From contig NZ_FNAN01000008.1 of assembly GCF_900101885.1 (NCBI RefSeq), forward strand, positions 186,001 through 250,000: a stretch of DNA of 64,000 bases, in the 5' to 3' direction. Source of the stretch: Dyadobacter soli (GTDB lineage Bacteria; Bacteroidota; Bacteroidia; Cytophagales; Spirosomataceae). The position numbers were made by a program, and so were the translations under genes. Under the pieces are notes generated by a model. The model saw only the letters and a program-made list of their open reading frames with translations, searched no databases and was not told the DNA's origin. Of this stretch, positions 27,349 through 36,024 are shown piece after piece; position 1 is the first letter of the stretch, and each line of letters starts with the position of its first letter.

Positions 27349-28413
27349 GTGAAAAAGAAAATTGTCAGAATCAAAGATATAGCGGAAAAGGCGCAAACCT
27401 CCAAAGGCACCGTCGACCGCGTGTTACATAATCGTGGAAGAGTGGCCGACGATGTGCGCGAGCGAATCCTGGCCATCATCAAAGAGCTGAATTACGAGCC
27501 TAACCTGATCGCCCAATCGCTGAAATCACAGCGCGCTTTCAACCTTGCAGCCCTTATCCCTGACCCCAGCCTCGACTCGTATTGGGAAGCGCCGCATAAT
27601 GGTCTTGAAAAAGCCGAGAAGGAGCTCCGGCAATACGGCGTACACATTACCAAGTTCATATTCAATTCGCATTCCGAGCCTTCCTTTATCGCGAAAGCCA
27701 AAGAAGTGGGCCGCGAACATCCCGACGGCCTGCTGATCGCGCCGATATTTTACAAAGAAGCATTGCCGTTCTTCCAGGAATGGGCCGAAATGGGCATTCC
27801 TTATGTGCTTTTTAACACGCAGATCGAGCATGTGAACCCGCTGTGCTACATCGGGCAGGATTCGTACCGAAGTGGGTCGCTGGCGGCTAAAATCCTGCGT
27901 TTCGGACTGCATTCACCGGGTACGGTACTCGTGGCGCACGTGAATGAGGACATTTCCAACTCCGCGCATTTGATCACGAAGGAAGAAGGTTTCCGCGATT
28001 ATTTCAAAGGCGAGCAGCTCGAAGAGACGTTTAAGGTGATCAGTAAGGAAATTAATTTCCCGGAAGAAGAAGGCCTGGACAAACAGCTCGACGATCTCCG
28101 CAAACAATATCCCGACCTCGCTGCGGTATACGTTACCAATTCCAAGGCATTCGAAGTAGCCGCTTACCTTGAAAAGAATGCATTGACGGATATTAAACTG
28201 GTGGGATATGACCTCATCGGCCCGAATCAGCAATATCTCAACAAAGGCGTCATCGACTTCCTGATCAACCAGAACCCGCTCGGGCAGGGTTACTGGGGCA
28301 TTCACCAGTTAGCCAACCACCTGATCTTCAAAAAGGAGATCCCGGCGATCAAGTTCCTGCCGCTGGATATTATTACGAAGGAAAACCTGGATTACTACCT
28401 CGATCCGCAGTAG
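27349..28413 (+). CDS. LacI-family transcriptional regulator
   Basis: A 354-residue regulator that begins at a GTG. The LacI helix-turn-helix is residues 6-30 (IKDIAEKAQTSKGTVDRVL), followed by the hinge helix and NYEPNLIAQSLKSQR. A periplasmic-binding-protein-like ligand domain runs from about 60 to the end (LAALIPDPSLDSYWEAPHNG, DGLLIAPIF, GYDLIGPNQQYL). It probably binds a sugar and controls carbohydrate genes. No transport or catabolic genes adjoin it, so the targets are unknown. The stop codon's final G begins the first GTCA of a repeat array. Confidence 0.9.
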   Translation: MKKKIVRIKDIAEKAQTSKGTVDRVLHNRGRVADDVRERILAIIKELNYEPNLIAQSLKSQRAFNLAALIPDPSLDSYWEAPHNGLEKAEKELRQYGVHITKFIFNSHSEPSFIAKAKEVGREHPDGLLIAPIFYKEALPFFQEWAEMGIPYVLFNTQIEHVNPLCYIGQDSYRSGSLAAKILRFGLHSPGTVLVAHVNEDISNSAHLITKEEGFRDYFKGEQLEETFKVISKEINFPEEEGLDKQLDDLRKQYPDLAAVYVTNSKAFEVAAYLEKNALTDIKLVGYDLIGPNQQYLNKGVIDFLINQNPLGQGYWGIHQLANHLIFKKEIPAIKFLPLDIITKENLDYYLDPQ

Positions 28414-28469
28414 TCATTTGTCAGATTTGGTCATTTGTGGTCAGGTGTTGTCACTTGTGGTCAGGAATT
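28413..28469. repeat. Helically phased GTCA array (left)
   Basis: GTCA at 28413, 28420, 28430, 28440, 28450 and 28460: five starts exactly 10 bases apart. Matching reverse-orientation TGAC occurs at 28686-28720. Confidence 0.75.
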
Positions 28470-28540
28470 GTACAGTAAGAAATGCAGCAAATCGCGTAGC
28501 GATGAAACGTTGGTAGCAATCGAACCGAATAATGTATTCG

Positions 28541-28598
28541 AAAATGCCGTCAGGCATGTAACAACAATGCGCTGTTGTTGCATGCCTGACGGCATTTT
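28541..28598. repeat. REP-like hairpin, 26-bp stem
   Basis: Arms at 28541-28566 and 28573-28598 pair over 26 bp with a single G-T pair around a 6-base loop; the core is AATGCCGTCAGGCATG. T-runs follow, so it could terminate the LacI-family gene or the opposing aminopeptidase gene. Confidence 0.8.
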
Positions 28599-28624
28599 TT
28601 GGCGTAATCTATCGGGTTACATTC

Positions 28625-28653
28625 CTACCGATATTACATGCCTAACGGCATTT
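28625..28653. repeat. REP-like element, copy 2
   Basis: CTACCGATATTACATGCC then TAACGGCATTT, matching positions 35-64 with one change. Confidence 0.65.
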
Positions 28654-28685
28654 AGCTACCGACCAATTTAATAATTGAACGTACC

Positions 28686-28720
28686 TGACCACTACCTGAC
28701 TATTCTTGACAAAACCTGAC
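28686..28720. repeat. Phased TGAC array (right, inverted)
   Basis: TGAC at 28686, 28697, 28707 and 28717, spaced 11, 10 and 10 bases: the reverse complement of the left GTCA array. Together they flank the REP-like hairpins. Confidence 0.65.
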
Positions 28721-28754
28721 AACTTTTCCTCCAAGCTCCAAATACGTCGCAGCG

Positions 28755-31346
28755 TTACAAATCCCCAAACTGGCTATACATTTCTTTCAGCTTCGGTTCG
28801 GTTTCCTTCGCGCGTATGTCTTTCCGGAGCGCTGTCACGCCCTGAATGTCGGTCAGCAGCCCCAGCGCCTGGAATGCGCCGAAACGTACGAAATAGGAAG
28901 AATTGTCGCGCGCGAGGCCTTCGAGTACCGGAATGCTTTTGCGCTGGATATCCTGCTTCGATTTAATAAGGTACTTACCAAAAACTTGCAGGAAGTTGTA
29001 TTTCTCGGTTGGTTTCATCGCCTTCATTTTGGTCAGGAACCAGTCGAAGCGCTCTGGCTGGGCGAGGCCGGCGTAATAGTTGCCTACCGAGGTAATAATG
29101 GCGTCGTTAGGCGAATTTTCGAACTGCGCCGCTACTTCCGCGGCATCGTTCGGCTGGCTCATCAGGTATTTCTCGATGGCTACCGAGGCTACGAGGTAGG
29201 AGCTGTCGGTCAATGCGGCTTTGAAAATCGGATCACTGTTGTTGTCTCCAAATGAAGCGAGGGTAATGATCGCCTCCGAGCGTACCTGCGGGTGCGGGTC
29301 TGTTTGCGCGCGGTTTTGAATTACTTTTTCAATGTCTGCAAAACCCTCTCCCGCATATTCCGCAAAGTTACTGATCGCCATCTGGCGCAGCTTCCAGAAC
29401 GGATCGTCCATGGCCTTTACCAGGATTTTACGGGCAGTAGTATCGGCCAAGGCACCTTCCAGTGAGGCTAATGCTTCGTATTTATGGAGAAAACGTTCGG
29501 AATTGACATATTGAAACTCCATTTCCGGCCTGTTTTTGTCATGCTCGATCACCGCCAGCAGGTTCGCGTCCGCATCAAATACGACCAAATCCGGTTTTTT
29601 CGCAGCGGGGAATTCGAGTGTCTGGGTCACTTTATCCACCACCACGTCGTAGCGGCTCTTTTTGCCTGAAACCCACACATCTACTTTCACCGGCAGGCGG
29701 TAAACGGTCGTGGCGGTGGTATCCTGCGCCTGTTTTACCTTCAAAACAACTTTTGACTGCGCAGGCACAAATTGCTGGTCGATCTTCAACACGGGGTGGC
29801 CCGGTCTGTGGAACCACTGATCGAAGAACCAATTCAAGTCCTGCCCCGTCACTTTCTCGAACGAAATGCGCAGGTCGTCGATCTCTGCGGTACCAAATGC
29901 ATGGGTTTTGAGGTAATGCTGCAATGCGGCAAAGAAAGCGTCATCGCCCACCTGTGACCGCAGCATGTGCAGAATGCGGCCTCCTTTGGCATAGGAATGC
30001 GCATCGAACATATTTTCGCGGTCCTTGTAGAAATACCGGATCATCGGTACCTGCTTCGTTTCCGATTCAGCCAGGTACTCTTTCATTTCCTGCAAATTAC
30101 CCCAATCGGCTTCAAAACGGCCGTCGTTGTATTCGCTCCAAAGGTATTCCGAGTAATTCGCAAATGACTCGTTCAAAGGCAATTGACCCCATTCTTCCGC
30201 GGTAACATAATCACCGAACCAGTGGTGCGCCAATTCGTGGGCGATCACGGCGTCGGAATTACCGTCCACCAGCGAGCGGGCGTCGTTTTGAACGCCTTCT
30301 TCATGCACTGTGGCTGTGGTATTTTCCATGGCGCCGGCTACAAAGTCCCGCACGGCTATCTGCGCATATTTCTCCCACGGATATTCAACCCCGAAAATAT
30401 TGGTAAAAAAGCCCATCATCTCCGGCGTACGGCCAAATATGGCCTCCGCGTCGGCACCGTATCTCGGCTCCACGTAATAGCTCAGTTCGAGGCCGTTCGG
30501 CATCATATCCTTCGCCACGGCGAAATCTCCCACCGCTATCATGGCGAGGTAAGGCGCGTGCGGGCGGGTTTGCTTCCAATGGTCGGTGCGAAGGCCTTTT
30601 TTGCCTTCTTCCTGCCCAACGAGCAAGCCGTTTGACAGCGTTTTGTAAGTACTGTCAACGGTAATGTAAATGTCCTGGGTAAACTTCTGGTTCGGCGCGT
30701 CGATCGTCGGGAACCAGCACGAACTGCCTTCTGTCTCGCCTTGCGTCCATACCTGGCGCGGCTTGCCTTCGTCGAGGCCATCCGCATTGATAAAATAGAG
30801 CCCTTTGTCGGAAGCGCTGTCGTCCTCCTTGCCTCTCGGAACGTCGTTCGGCTTGGCGGTGTAATCGATTTTTACAAAAAGCGTGTCTTTGCGGGTATAT
30901 TCCTGCCCCAGCTTGATGATCAGCTTCCGCTTGTCGTAGGTGAATTCCAGTTTGCCTTTAACCTTTCCCGCTACCTCTTCCGTGGTCAGGTCTCCGTATT
31001 CGGTATTCGCTTCGAGCAATGCGATGCCTTTCACATCAAACCCTTTCGCATCGAGTTCGAGGGTATTCTGCGGATAAAAATGCGGTGTAAACTTCAATAT
31101 CGCCGACGCGGGCACCTGCTGTTTGACCCAATCCAGTTGTACATCCAGCCTGGTATATAAAATGTCGCTTTTGCGGGCTCTTTCCGGCCGGTAAGGACCT
31201 TGCTTGGTTACGGTACCGGGGTTTCTTCTGTAAAGTGTGTCGGCATCGGCGCCGGGCATTGCCAGCGCGCTGTATGAAAGAGAAAGTATGCCAAAAAGTG
31301 TAAAGATCAATCGGTTCAAAGAAGGCCTTTTAATATTACCGGTCAT
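28755..31346 (-). CDS. M1-family aminopeptidase with HEAT-like C-terminal region
   Basis: An 863-residue zinc aminopeptidase (gluzincin, M1) that trims N-terminal residues from peptides, probably in the periplasm. I use the ATG at 31346, which begins the leader MTGNIKRPSLNRLIFTLFG; the open frame runs further up into the neighbouring permease gene and that part is not a leader. GAMENTT lies near residue 337, HELAHH (HExxH zinc site) near 369, and the third ligand follows in NESFANYSEYLW. After about 600 the sequence turns into helical repeats (KLRQMAISNFAEYAGEG, PQVRSEAIITLASF), HEAT/PBS-like. Confidence 0.93.
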   Translation of the reverse strand: MTGNIKRPSLNRLIFTLFGILSLSYSALAMPGADADTLYRRNPGTVTKQGPYRPERARKSDILYTRLDVQLDWVKQQVPASAILKFTPHFYPQNTLELDAKGFDVKGIALLEANTEYGDLTTEEVAGKVKGKLEFTYDKRKLIIKLGQEYTRKDTLFVKIDYTAKPNDVPRGKEDDSASDKGLYFINADGLDEGKPRQVWTQGETEGSSCWFPTIDAPNQKFTQDIYITVDSTYKTLSNGLLVGQEEGKKGLRTDHWKQTRPHAPYLAMIAVGDFAVAKDMMPNGLELSYYVEPRYGADAEAIFGRTPEMMGFFTNIFGVEYPWEKYAQIAVRDFVAGAMENTTATVHEEGVQNDARSLVDGNSDAVIAHELAHHWFGDYVTAEEWGQLPLNESFANYSEYLWSEYNDGRFEADWGNLQEMKEYLAESETKQVPMIRYFYKDRENMFDAHSYAKGGRILHMLRSQVGDDAFFAALQHYLKTHAFGTAEIDDLRISFEKVTGQDLNWFFDQWFHRPGHPVLKIDQQFVPAQSKVVLKVKQAQDTTATTVYRLPVKVDVWVSGKKSRYDVVVDKVTQTLEFPAAKKPDLVVFDADANLLAVIEHDKNRPEMEFQYVNSERFLHKYEALASLEGALADTTARKILVKAMDDPFWKLRQMAISNFAEYAGEGFADIEKVIQNRAQTDPHPQVRSEAIITLASFGDNNSDPIFKAALTDSSYLVASVAIEKYLMSQPNDAAEVAAQFENSPNDAIITSVGNYYAGLAQPERFDWFLTKMKAMKPTEKYNFLQVFGKYLIKSKQDIQRKSIPVLEGLARDNSSYFVRFGAFQALGLLTDIQGVTALRKDIRAKETEPKLKEMYSQFGDL

Positions 31347-31425
31347 ATCCGCTTTCTGATTGATTGCTAGGAAGTAAGTCAATGTAAATAAGTTAATAAA
31401 CGATTTTCTGATTGCCGGGACATCG

Positions 31426-32652
31426 TTACACCCGCAGCAGCGCACCCGCTTCTGCGGCCCTTCTGGCCGGGATGTACGAAACAACCATAGTTATCATAAC
31501 GACAATCACGCCCGTGTAGAGTATGTCTTCCCAAATTAATTTAACCGGGTAAGCATCCACCAGCGAGGTGGTCATACCCATCGAAACAAGTCCGTACCGT
31601 ATTTGCAGCCAGCAGATTGCAACTCCGCCCAAAAGCCCCGCAATCGCGCCCGAGAATGCCACAATCGCCCCCTCGGCCAAAAAGATCTTCCGGATCAGCG
31701 ACTGCGTTGCGCCCATGGCATACAGCATCGACACATCGTTCTTCTTCTCGATCGCTAACATACTGAGCGAGAAAAAGATATTGATTGCGGCCACTAAAAT
31801 AATCAGCGAAAGGGTCACTGCCACAAAAAGCTTTTCCATTTTTATTGCGCGGAGCAGATCCGCATTCAGCGAATCCCGGTCTTTCACTACAAAAGCCTTG
31901 CCCAGCTTCGCGCCAATTTCCTCGCTGATATCCTTTTCGGCATAACCCGGCGTGAGATAAACTTCCAGCGCCGACAGCTCGCCGCTGTAGCCCATCAGGC
32001 CAGCTACCTGTTTCAATGGGGCGATAATGTAGTCGTCGTAGCGCGATTCAATGGAAAACACGCCGCCAGGACGCAGATTGAGCTGGTTGAATGCTTCGGG
32101 GGAAGTCAGGTTGAGCGTTTTGGTACCGGTGCGCGGGTAGAGCAGTTCGAGCGGGGTAAAAATGTCTTCCAGGGAAATCGACAATGCATTCCGGATGCCC
32201 TCCGCAATAACCGCATAGGGCGTGCCATTGCTGCCGATCAGCTGCAATGTCCCCTCAACCATGGCGGTATCGAGCTGTTTCTGCTGCTCGAATGTGCTAT
32301 CGACGCCTTTGAGGCGGATAATCGTTTGCTGGTTGCCATACCGGGCCAGTGCATTGTCTTCGATCACTTGCGTCACCAGCCTCACGCCTTGTACCGATTT
32401 CAATTCGCCCATCAATGCAGGCGTCATTTTGAACCGCTTGCCTTCCGCGGGCACAATGCGCACATCCGCGTCGAAAGTTTTGAAAATCTTCCGGTTGAGG
32501 TCTTCCATGCCGTTGAACACCGACAATACCACTACCATAGCCATCGTCCCGACCGCCACGCCGGCCATGGCAATGCGCGCGATCAGACTGATGAAACTTC
32601 TTTTGTTACGCGAAAAAAAGTAGCGAACGGCAATCCGGTAGGAAATGTCCAT
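31426..32652 (-). CDS. LolE/LolC-like ABC permease (FtsX family)
   Basis: A 408-residue permease of the lipoprotein-releasing LolC/E group: MDISYRIAVRYFFSRNKRSF, a first helix near 25-45 and a periplasmic domain to about 265. A three-helix FtsX domain follows, with KKNDVSMLYAMGATQSLIRKIFL. It has half the size of the large permeases in the window and is a distinct family. It probably helps extract lipoproteins from the inner membrane with an ATPase encoded elsewhere. The stop of rbfA is 18 bases before the start, so the two may be cotranscribed. Confidence 0.85.
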   Translation of the reverse strand: MDISYRIAVRYFFSRNKRSFISLIARIAMAGVAVGTMAMVVVLSVFNGMEDLNRKIFKTFDADVRIVPAEGKRFKMTPALMGELKSVQGVRLVTQVIEDNALARYGNQQTIIRLKGVDSTFEQQKQLDTAMVEGTLQLIGSNGTPYAVIAEGIRNALSISLEDIFTPLELLYPRTGTKTLNLTSPEAFNQLNLRPGGVFSIESRYDDYIIAPLKQVAGLMGYSGELSALEVYLTPGYAEKDISEEIGAKLGKAFVVKDRDSLNADLLRAIKMEKLFVAVTLSLIILVAAINIFFSLSMLAIEKKNDVSMLYAMGATQSLIRKIFLAEGAIVAFSGAIAGLLGGVAICWLQIRYGLVSMGMTTSLVDAYPVKLIWEDILYTGVIVVMITMVVSYIPARRAAEAGALLRV

Positions 32653-32670
32653 GATAGCTCAGCCTTGAAA

Positions 32671-33054
32671 TCAGTAGGTTTCCTCCTCCTCGTCGGGCTG
32701 TGCGGGCGGGATCACCAGGTCGGCGAACAACTGATCCATTTTGGCTGCGTATTCGGCAGTGTCGTCGATATAAAATTGCAGGTGCGGCACGATCCTCAAC
32801 TGGTGACGGACGCGCTCGGCGAGCTTCTGGCGAATGAAACGGGTATTTTCCCGGATCGTTTCCAGCAGCATGGTTTTATTTTTATCCGGCAGGAAGCTCA
32901 GGTATGCCCGGGCAATGCTCAGGTCGGGCGTTACCCGCACGGCAGTGATCGTCACGAAGGCGCCGTGGGTAAGGTGCTGTGCATCCTTCTGAAAAATCTC
33001 GCCCAGGTCCTTTTGTATCTGCCTGCCTACTTTTTGTTGTCTTTTCGATTCCAT
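32671..33054 (-). CDS. rbfA: 30S ribosome-binding factor A
   Basis: A 127-residue KH-fold assembly factor for the small subunit. The family sections are visible: RQQKVGRQIQKDLGEIF at the start, FVTITAVRVTPDLSIARAYLS in the middle, and FIRQKLAERVRHQLRIVPHLQFYIDDTAEYA at the end (KH-like strand-helix). The acidic tail DEEEETY is typical. It precedes a LolE-like permease, a pairing often seen in this phylum. Confidence 0.93.
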   Translation of the reverse strand: MESKRQQKVGRQIQKDLGEIFQKDAQHLTHGAFVTITAVRVTPDLSIARAYLSFLPDKNKTMLLETIRENTRFIRQKLAERVRHQLRIVPHLQFYIDDTAEYAAKMDQLFADLVIPPAQPDEEEETY

Positions 33055-33181
33055 ATTGTGAACGTCGTTCCCTCTCTCCTTTCAATAAGTACAAATATCC
33101 ATACTTATTTTGTTTTTGTGGAACCCGGCATTGTAATTTCGTGAAACTTATTTCCCGTCAGAGATTTAATCCACCTACCGC

Positions 33182-34594
33182 TTGCTTAGTTTTTTTCGCG
33201 TAAATGCACGGTACCAGACCATCAGCTTAGTAGTATTCTTCCTGCTGCTCCGTCTCCCCTTTTTCCTGGGAGGCGCGCCGTTGCTGATACCCGAACTGAG
33301 CTGGATGCTCGTAGGCGAGCAAATGGGCCGCGGATTTATGCTCTACCGCGATGTGTGGGACAATGTAAGCCCGTTTTCGGGCCTCACCTACTGGCTTATC
33401 GACAGCCTCTTCGGCCGTGCGCAATGGGTATACCAGCTGGCTGCCATGGGCGTTTCGCTCGTGCAGATATTGTATTTCAATTACGTTATCTATTCCCGCG
33501 ACGTTTTCCCTGAGCGTACTTACCTGCCCGGCGCGTTGTATGCGTTGTTTCTGAACATTTCGTTCGATATGGGCACATTATCGCCCATGCTGCTTGCAAA
33601 TACATTCCTGCTTTTTGCATTCGGTTCTATCGTAAAAATGCTCGTAAGAAGAGAGGTGACGACCCAGGTTTTCGAGCTGGGGCTCTATATCGGTATTGCT
33701 ACGCTGTTCTACCTGCCCGCGTCGCTGTTCATGATCTGGGCATTCCTGGCATTGCTGTTCTATACCGGCTCTACTTTCCGGCACCATTTGCTCGGGTTGT
33801 TCGGCTCGGTATTCCCGCTGCTGATGGTGGTGTTGTTTTTCTATCTTAACAACGGCATCGAAAGCCTCAACAGGAACCTCCTTACCTCTGTATTTCAGGT
33901 AAAACAATACAACCTCAACGACTTTTCATCCCTGCTCGCCTCGCTCCTGCTGCCGCTGGGCTTCGGGATCATGGGTTTTATGCGGATATTCACAACGCTC
34001 CGGTTTGTGAACTACCAGACGCGCATTCAGCAGGTAATGGCGCTATGGTTCATCGCGGCGGTATTCACGATCCCGCTAATGCAGTTTCTGGCGCCGATGC
34101 AGTTTGTGATCTTCGTCCCGCCGGCAGCATTCTTCGCCACGCATTATTTCCAGAGTTTCAAAAAGAACAGCTGGGCCGACGAGTTGCAGTTCACCCTCAT
34201 GGGCGCGATGATCGTTTTGATACAATATCAGGGATTGAGGGGAGTATTACCCGGCGTTGCAATGGGTAAGCTCGAAAACCTGCGTGCCAAGCCGGCCAGT
34301 TTGCCGGAGCAGATCAAGAACAAACGCATCCTGGTGTTGGGGCAAAATTCAGGGGAGTATATCAATAATTTCACCGCCACGCCTTACCTCAACTGGGAGC
34401 TGGCGAGCTACGATTTGCAGAACCTCGACAATTTCGACAGCGTGATCCACGTCTATGACAATTTCCGCAAAGACCCGCCTGAATTTGTGATTGATAAGGT
34501 GAATATCATGCCGAAACTCCTGAACCGGGTTCCGGCATTGAAAAAGCAGTATATCCAGAGCCCCTGGAAAGGTGTATACCAAAGGGCTTACTAG
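33182..34594 (+). CDS. Polytopic membrane protein (DUF6427-like)
   Basis: A 470-residue protein with about 10-11 membrane helices in the first 360 residues, then a soluble tail with NKRILVLGQNSGEYINNF. It resembles the Bacteroidota DUF6427 group (unknown function). The proposed start is TTG at 33182, since there is no nearby ATG; the first helix begins right after, so a slightly later start is possible. It converges with rpiB; their stop codons share the four bases CTAG (34591-34594). Confidence 0.65.
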   Translation: MLSFFRVNARYQTISLVVFFLLLRLPFFLGGAPLLIPELSWMLVGEQMGRGFMLYRDVWDNVSPFSGLTYWLIDSLFGRAQWVYQLAAMGVSLVQILYFNYVIYSRDVFPERTYLPGALYALFLNISFDMGTLSPMLLANTFLLFAFGSIVKMLVRREVTTQVFELGLYIGIATLFYLPASLFMIWAFLALLFYTGSTFRHHLLGLFGSVFPLLMVVLFFYLNNGIESLNRNLLTSVFQVKQYNLNDFSSLLASLLLPLGFGIMGFMRIFTTLRFVNYQTRIQQVMALWFIAAVFTIPLMQFLAPMQFVIFVPPAAFFATHYFQSFKKNSWADELQFTLMGAMIVLIQYQGLRGVLPGVAMGKLENLRAKPASLPEQIKNKRILVLGQNSGEYINNFTATPYLNWELASYDLQNLDNFDSVIHVYDNFRKDPPEFVIDKVNIMPKLLNRVPALKKQYIQSPWKGVYQRAY

Positions 34595-35022
34595 CAGGAA
34601 ATCTTGTCGACACGCGTCTGGTGACGGCCGCCTTCGAATTCAGTACTTAAAAATGCTTCCAGGCTGGCCAATGCGGTTTCCAGCTCGATAAAACGCACGG
34701 GAAAGCAAATCACATTCGCATCGTTATGCTGGCGGGCCAATGGTGCCAGCGGCAGGTCCCACACGAGTGCGGCGCGTACGCCCTGATGCTTGTTCGCGGT
34801 AATGCATACGCCCTGCCCGCTCCCGCAAAGCAGCACGCCTTTTTCGAACTCCTTGCTTTCCACACCACTCGCCACCGGATGCGCAAAATCCGCGTAATCC
34901 GCCGAGTCGGCACTGTATGTCCCGAAATCCTTCACGTCGAAACCGTTGGTGGTAAGCCAGTCGATAACCGGTTGCTTGTAGGGGAAACCTGCATGGTCGG
35001 AGCCGATAGCAATTTTTCTCAT
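34591..35022 (-). CDS. rpiB: Ribose-5-phosphate isomerase B (RpiB/LacAB family)
   Basis: A 143-residue cytoplasmic sugar-phosphate isomerase of the pentose phosphate pathway. MRKIAIGSDHAGFPYKQ opens the Rossmann-like domain, and GVLLCGSGQGVCITANKHQGVRAA supplies the anion hole and the cysteine used as the base in this family. QHNDANVICFP and the C-terminal helix follow. The ATG at 35022 is the family start; an in-frame extension up to 35070 is rejected. The family also includes allose-6-phosphate isomerases. Confidence 0.92.
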   Translation of the reverse strand: MRKIAIGSDHAGFPYKQPVIDWLTTNGFDVKDFGTYSADSADYADFAHPVASGVESKEFEKGVLLCGSGQGVCITANKHQGVRAALVWDLPLAPLARQHNDANVICFPVRFIELETALASLEAFLSTEFEGGRHQTRVDKISC

Positions 35023-35104
35023 TACTTTTTTGTTAATTACAGTCCACCGTTCGTTAACCACAGCGGACATGGTGAAAAGTTTTTTATTATTGGTGTTAAT
35101 GGTA

Positions 35105-35112
35105 CAAAGTTA
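35105..35112 (-). promoter_or_regulatory. Putative promoter for rpiB
   Basis: On the minus strand TAACTTTG matches TANNTTTG, with TTG about 21 bases further upstream. Start codon about 82 bases downstream. Confidence 0.45.
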
Positions 35113-35140
35113 CCATTATACTGATCAACAACTCAATTGA

Positions 35141-35920
35141 ATGCTAAATATGAGTGAAGAAGTAAAACCAACCAACGGAGAATTAGTGGACGTTTCTCTC
35201 CTCAACCCGGCGGTCCCGGAAGATGAGAAAAGGATCAAGGAGGCGTTTGAAGACCGCAATTGGAACGAAATCAAGAGTGCCGACTCATGGGTTGTGTTCA
35301 AGGTAATGGCCGAATTCGTGGAAGGATTTGACAAACTGGCCAAAATCGGCCCGTGCGTTTCCATTTTCGGTTCTGCCCGTACTTTGCCCGACAATCCTCA
35401 CTATAAAACAGCGGAAGATATCGCGGCGAAACTGGTACGTCACGGCTATGGTGTGATCACCGGTGGCGGCCCCGGTATCATGGAAGCGGGTAACAAAGGT
35501 GCATTCGAACAGGGCGGAAAGTCCGTCGGACTGAATATCAAATTGCCCTTCGAGCAGCACAGCAACCTGTACATCGACCACGACAAGAGCATTAACTTCG
35601 ATTTCTTTTTCGTACGGAAAGTAATGTTCGTCAAATACTCGCAGGGCTTCATCGTCATGCCGGGCGGCTTCGGCACGCTCGACGAGCTTTTTGAGGCGAT
35701 GACGTTGATCCAGACTAAAAAAATCGGCCGTTTCCCGATCGTACTCGTCGGTACCGATTATTGGTCGGGCCTGATCGAGTGGATCAAAGGAACGATGCTT
35801 ACCGAGCACAATATCAACCCGGAAGACCTGAAACTGATCAGCCTGGTAGATACACCCGATGAAGCGGTGCAGGTAATCGATAAATTCTATTCAAAATACC
35901 TGCTGAAACCCAACTTCTAG
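35141..35920 (+). CDS. LOG-family (TIGR00730) phosphoribohydrolase-like protein
   Basis: A 259-residue Rossmann-fold protein of the LOG/lysine-decarboxylase-like group, which cleaves nucleoside 5'-monophosphates at the N-glycosidic bond. The motifs are VITGGGPGIMEAGNKGA near residues 106-122 and PGGFGTLDELFEA near 174-186 (PGGxGTxxE). Two ATGs (35141 and 35150) lie nine bases apart, and either may be used. The true substrate in this bacterium is not known. Confidence 0.88.
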   Translation: MLNMSEEVKPTNGELVDVSLLNPAVPEDEKRIKEAFEDRNWNEIKSADSWVVFKVMAEFVEGFDKLAKIGPCVSIFGSARTLPDNPHYKTAEDIAAKLVRHGYGVITGGGPGIMEAGNKGAFEQGGKSVGLNIKLPFEQHSNLYIDHDKSINFDFFFVRKVMFVKYSQGFIVMPGGFGTLDELFEAMTLIQTKKIGRFPIVLVGTDYWSGLIEWIKGTMLTEHNINPEDLKLISLVDTPDEAVQVIDKFYSKYLLKPNF

Positions 35921-35934
35921 CAATGACATTTGCT

Positions 35935-35990
35935 CCAAACTGGGTTCTCCAAACGGGGTTCTCCAAACTGGGTTCTCCAAACGGGGCCAT
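35935..35990. repeat. 14-bp tandem repeat, four units
   Basis: CCAAACTGGGTTCT alternates with CCAAACGGGGTTCT; units at 35935, 35949, 35963 and 35977, so the true period is 28 bases. It lies directly between the LOG-family stop and a terminator. Confidence 0.85.
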
Positions 35991-36024
35991 ACTCCTCAAA
36001 ACGAGAGGTATGGCCCTATTTTTT
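35984..36024 (+). terminator. Terminator overlapping the HhH gene 3' end
   Basis: GGGCCATAC/GTATGGCCC, then a mismatched extension and TTTTTT. It begins inside the last tandem-repeat unit and overlaps the last codons of the opposite-strand gene. Confidence 0.7.

Noticed and set aside
28413..28720. CRISPR array
   Set aside because: Units are 10 bases with no 25-35-base repeats or unique spacers of equal length, and no cas genes are present.
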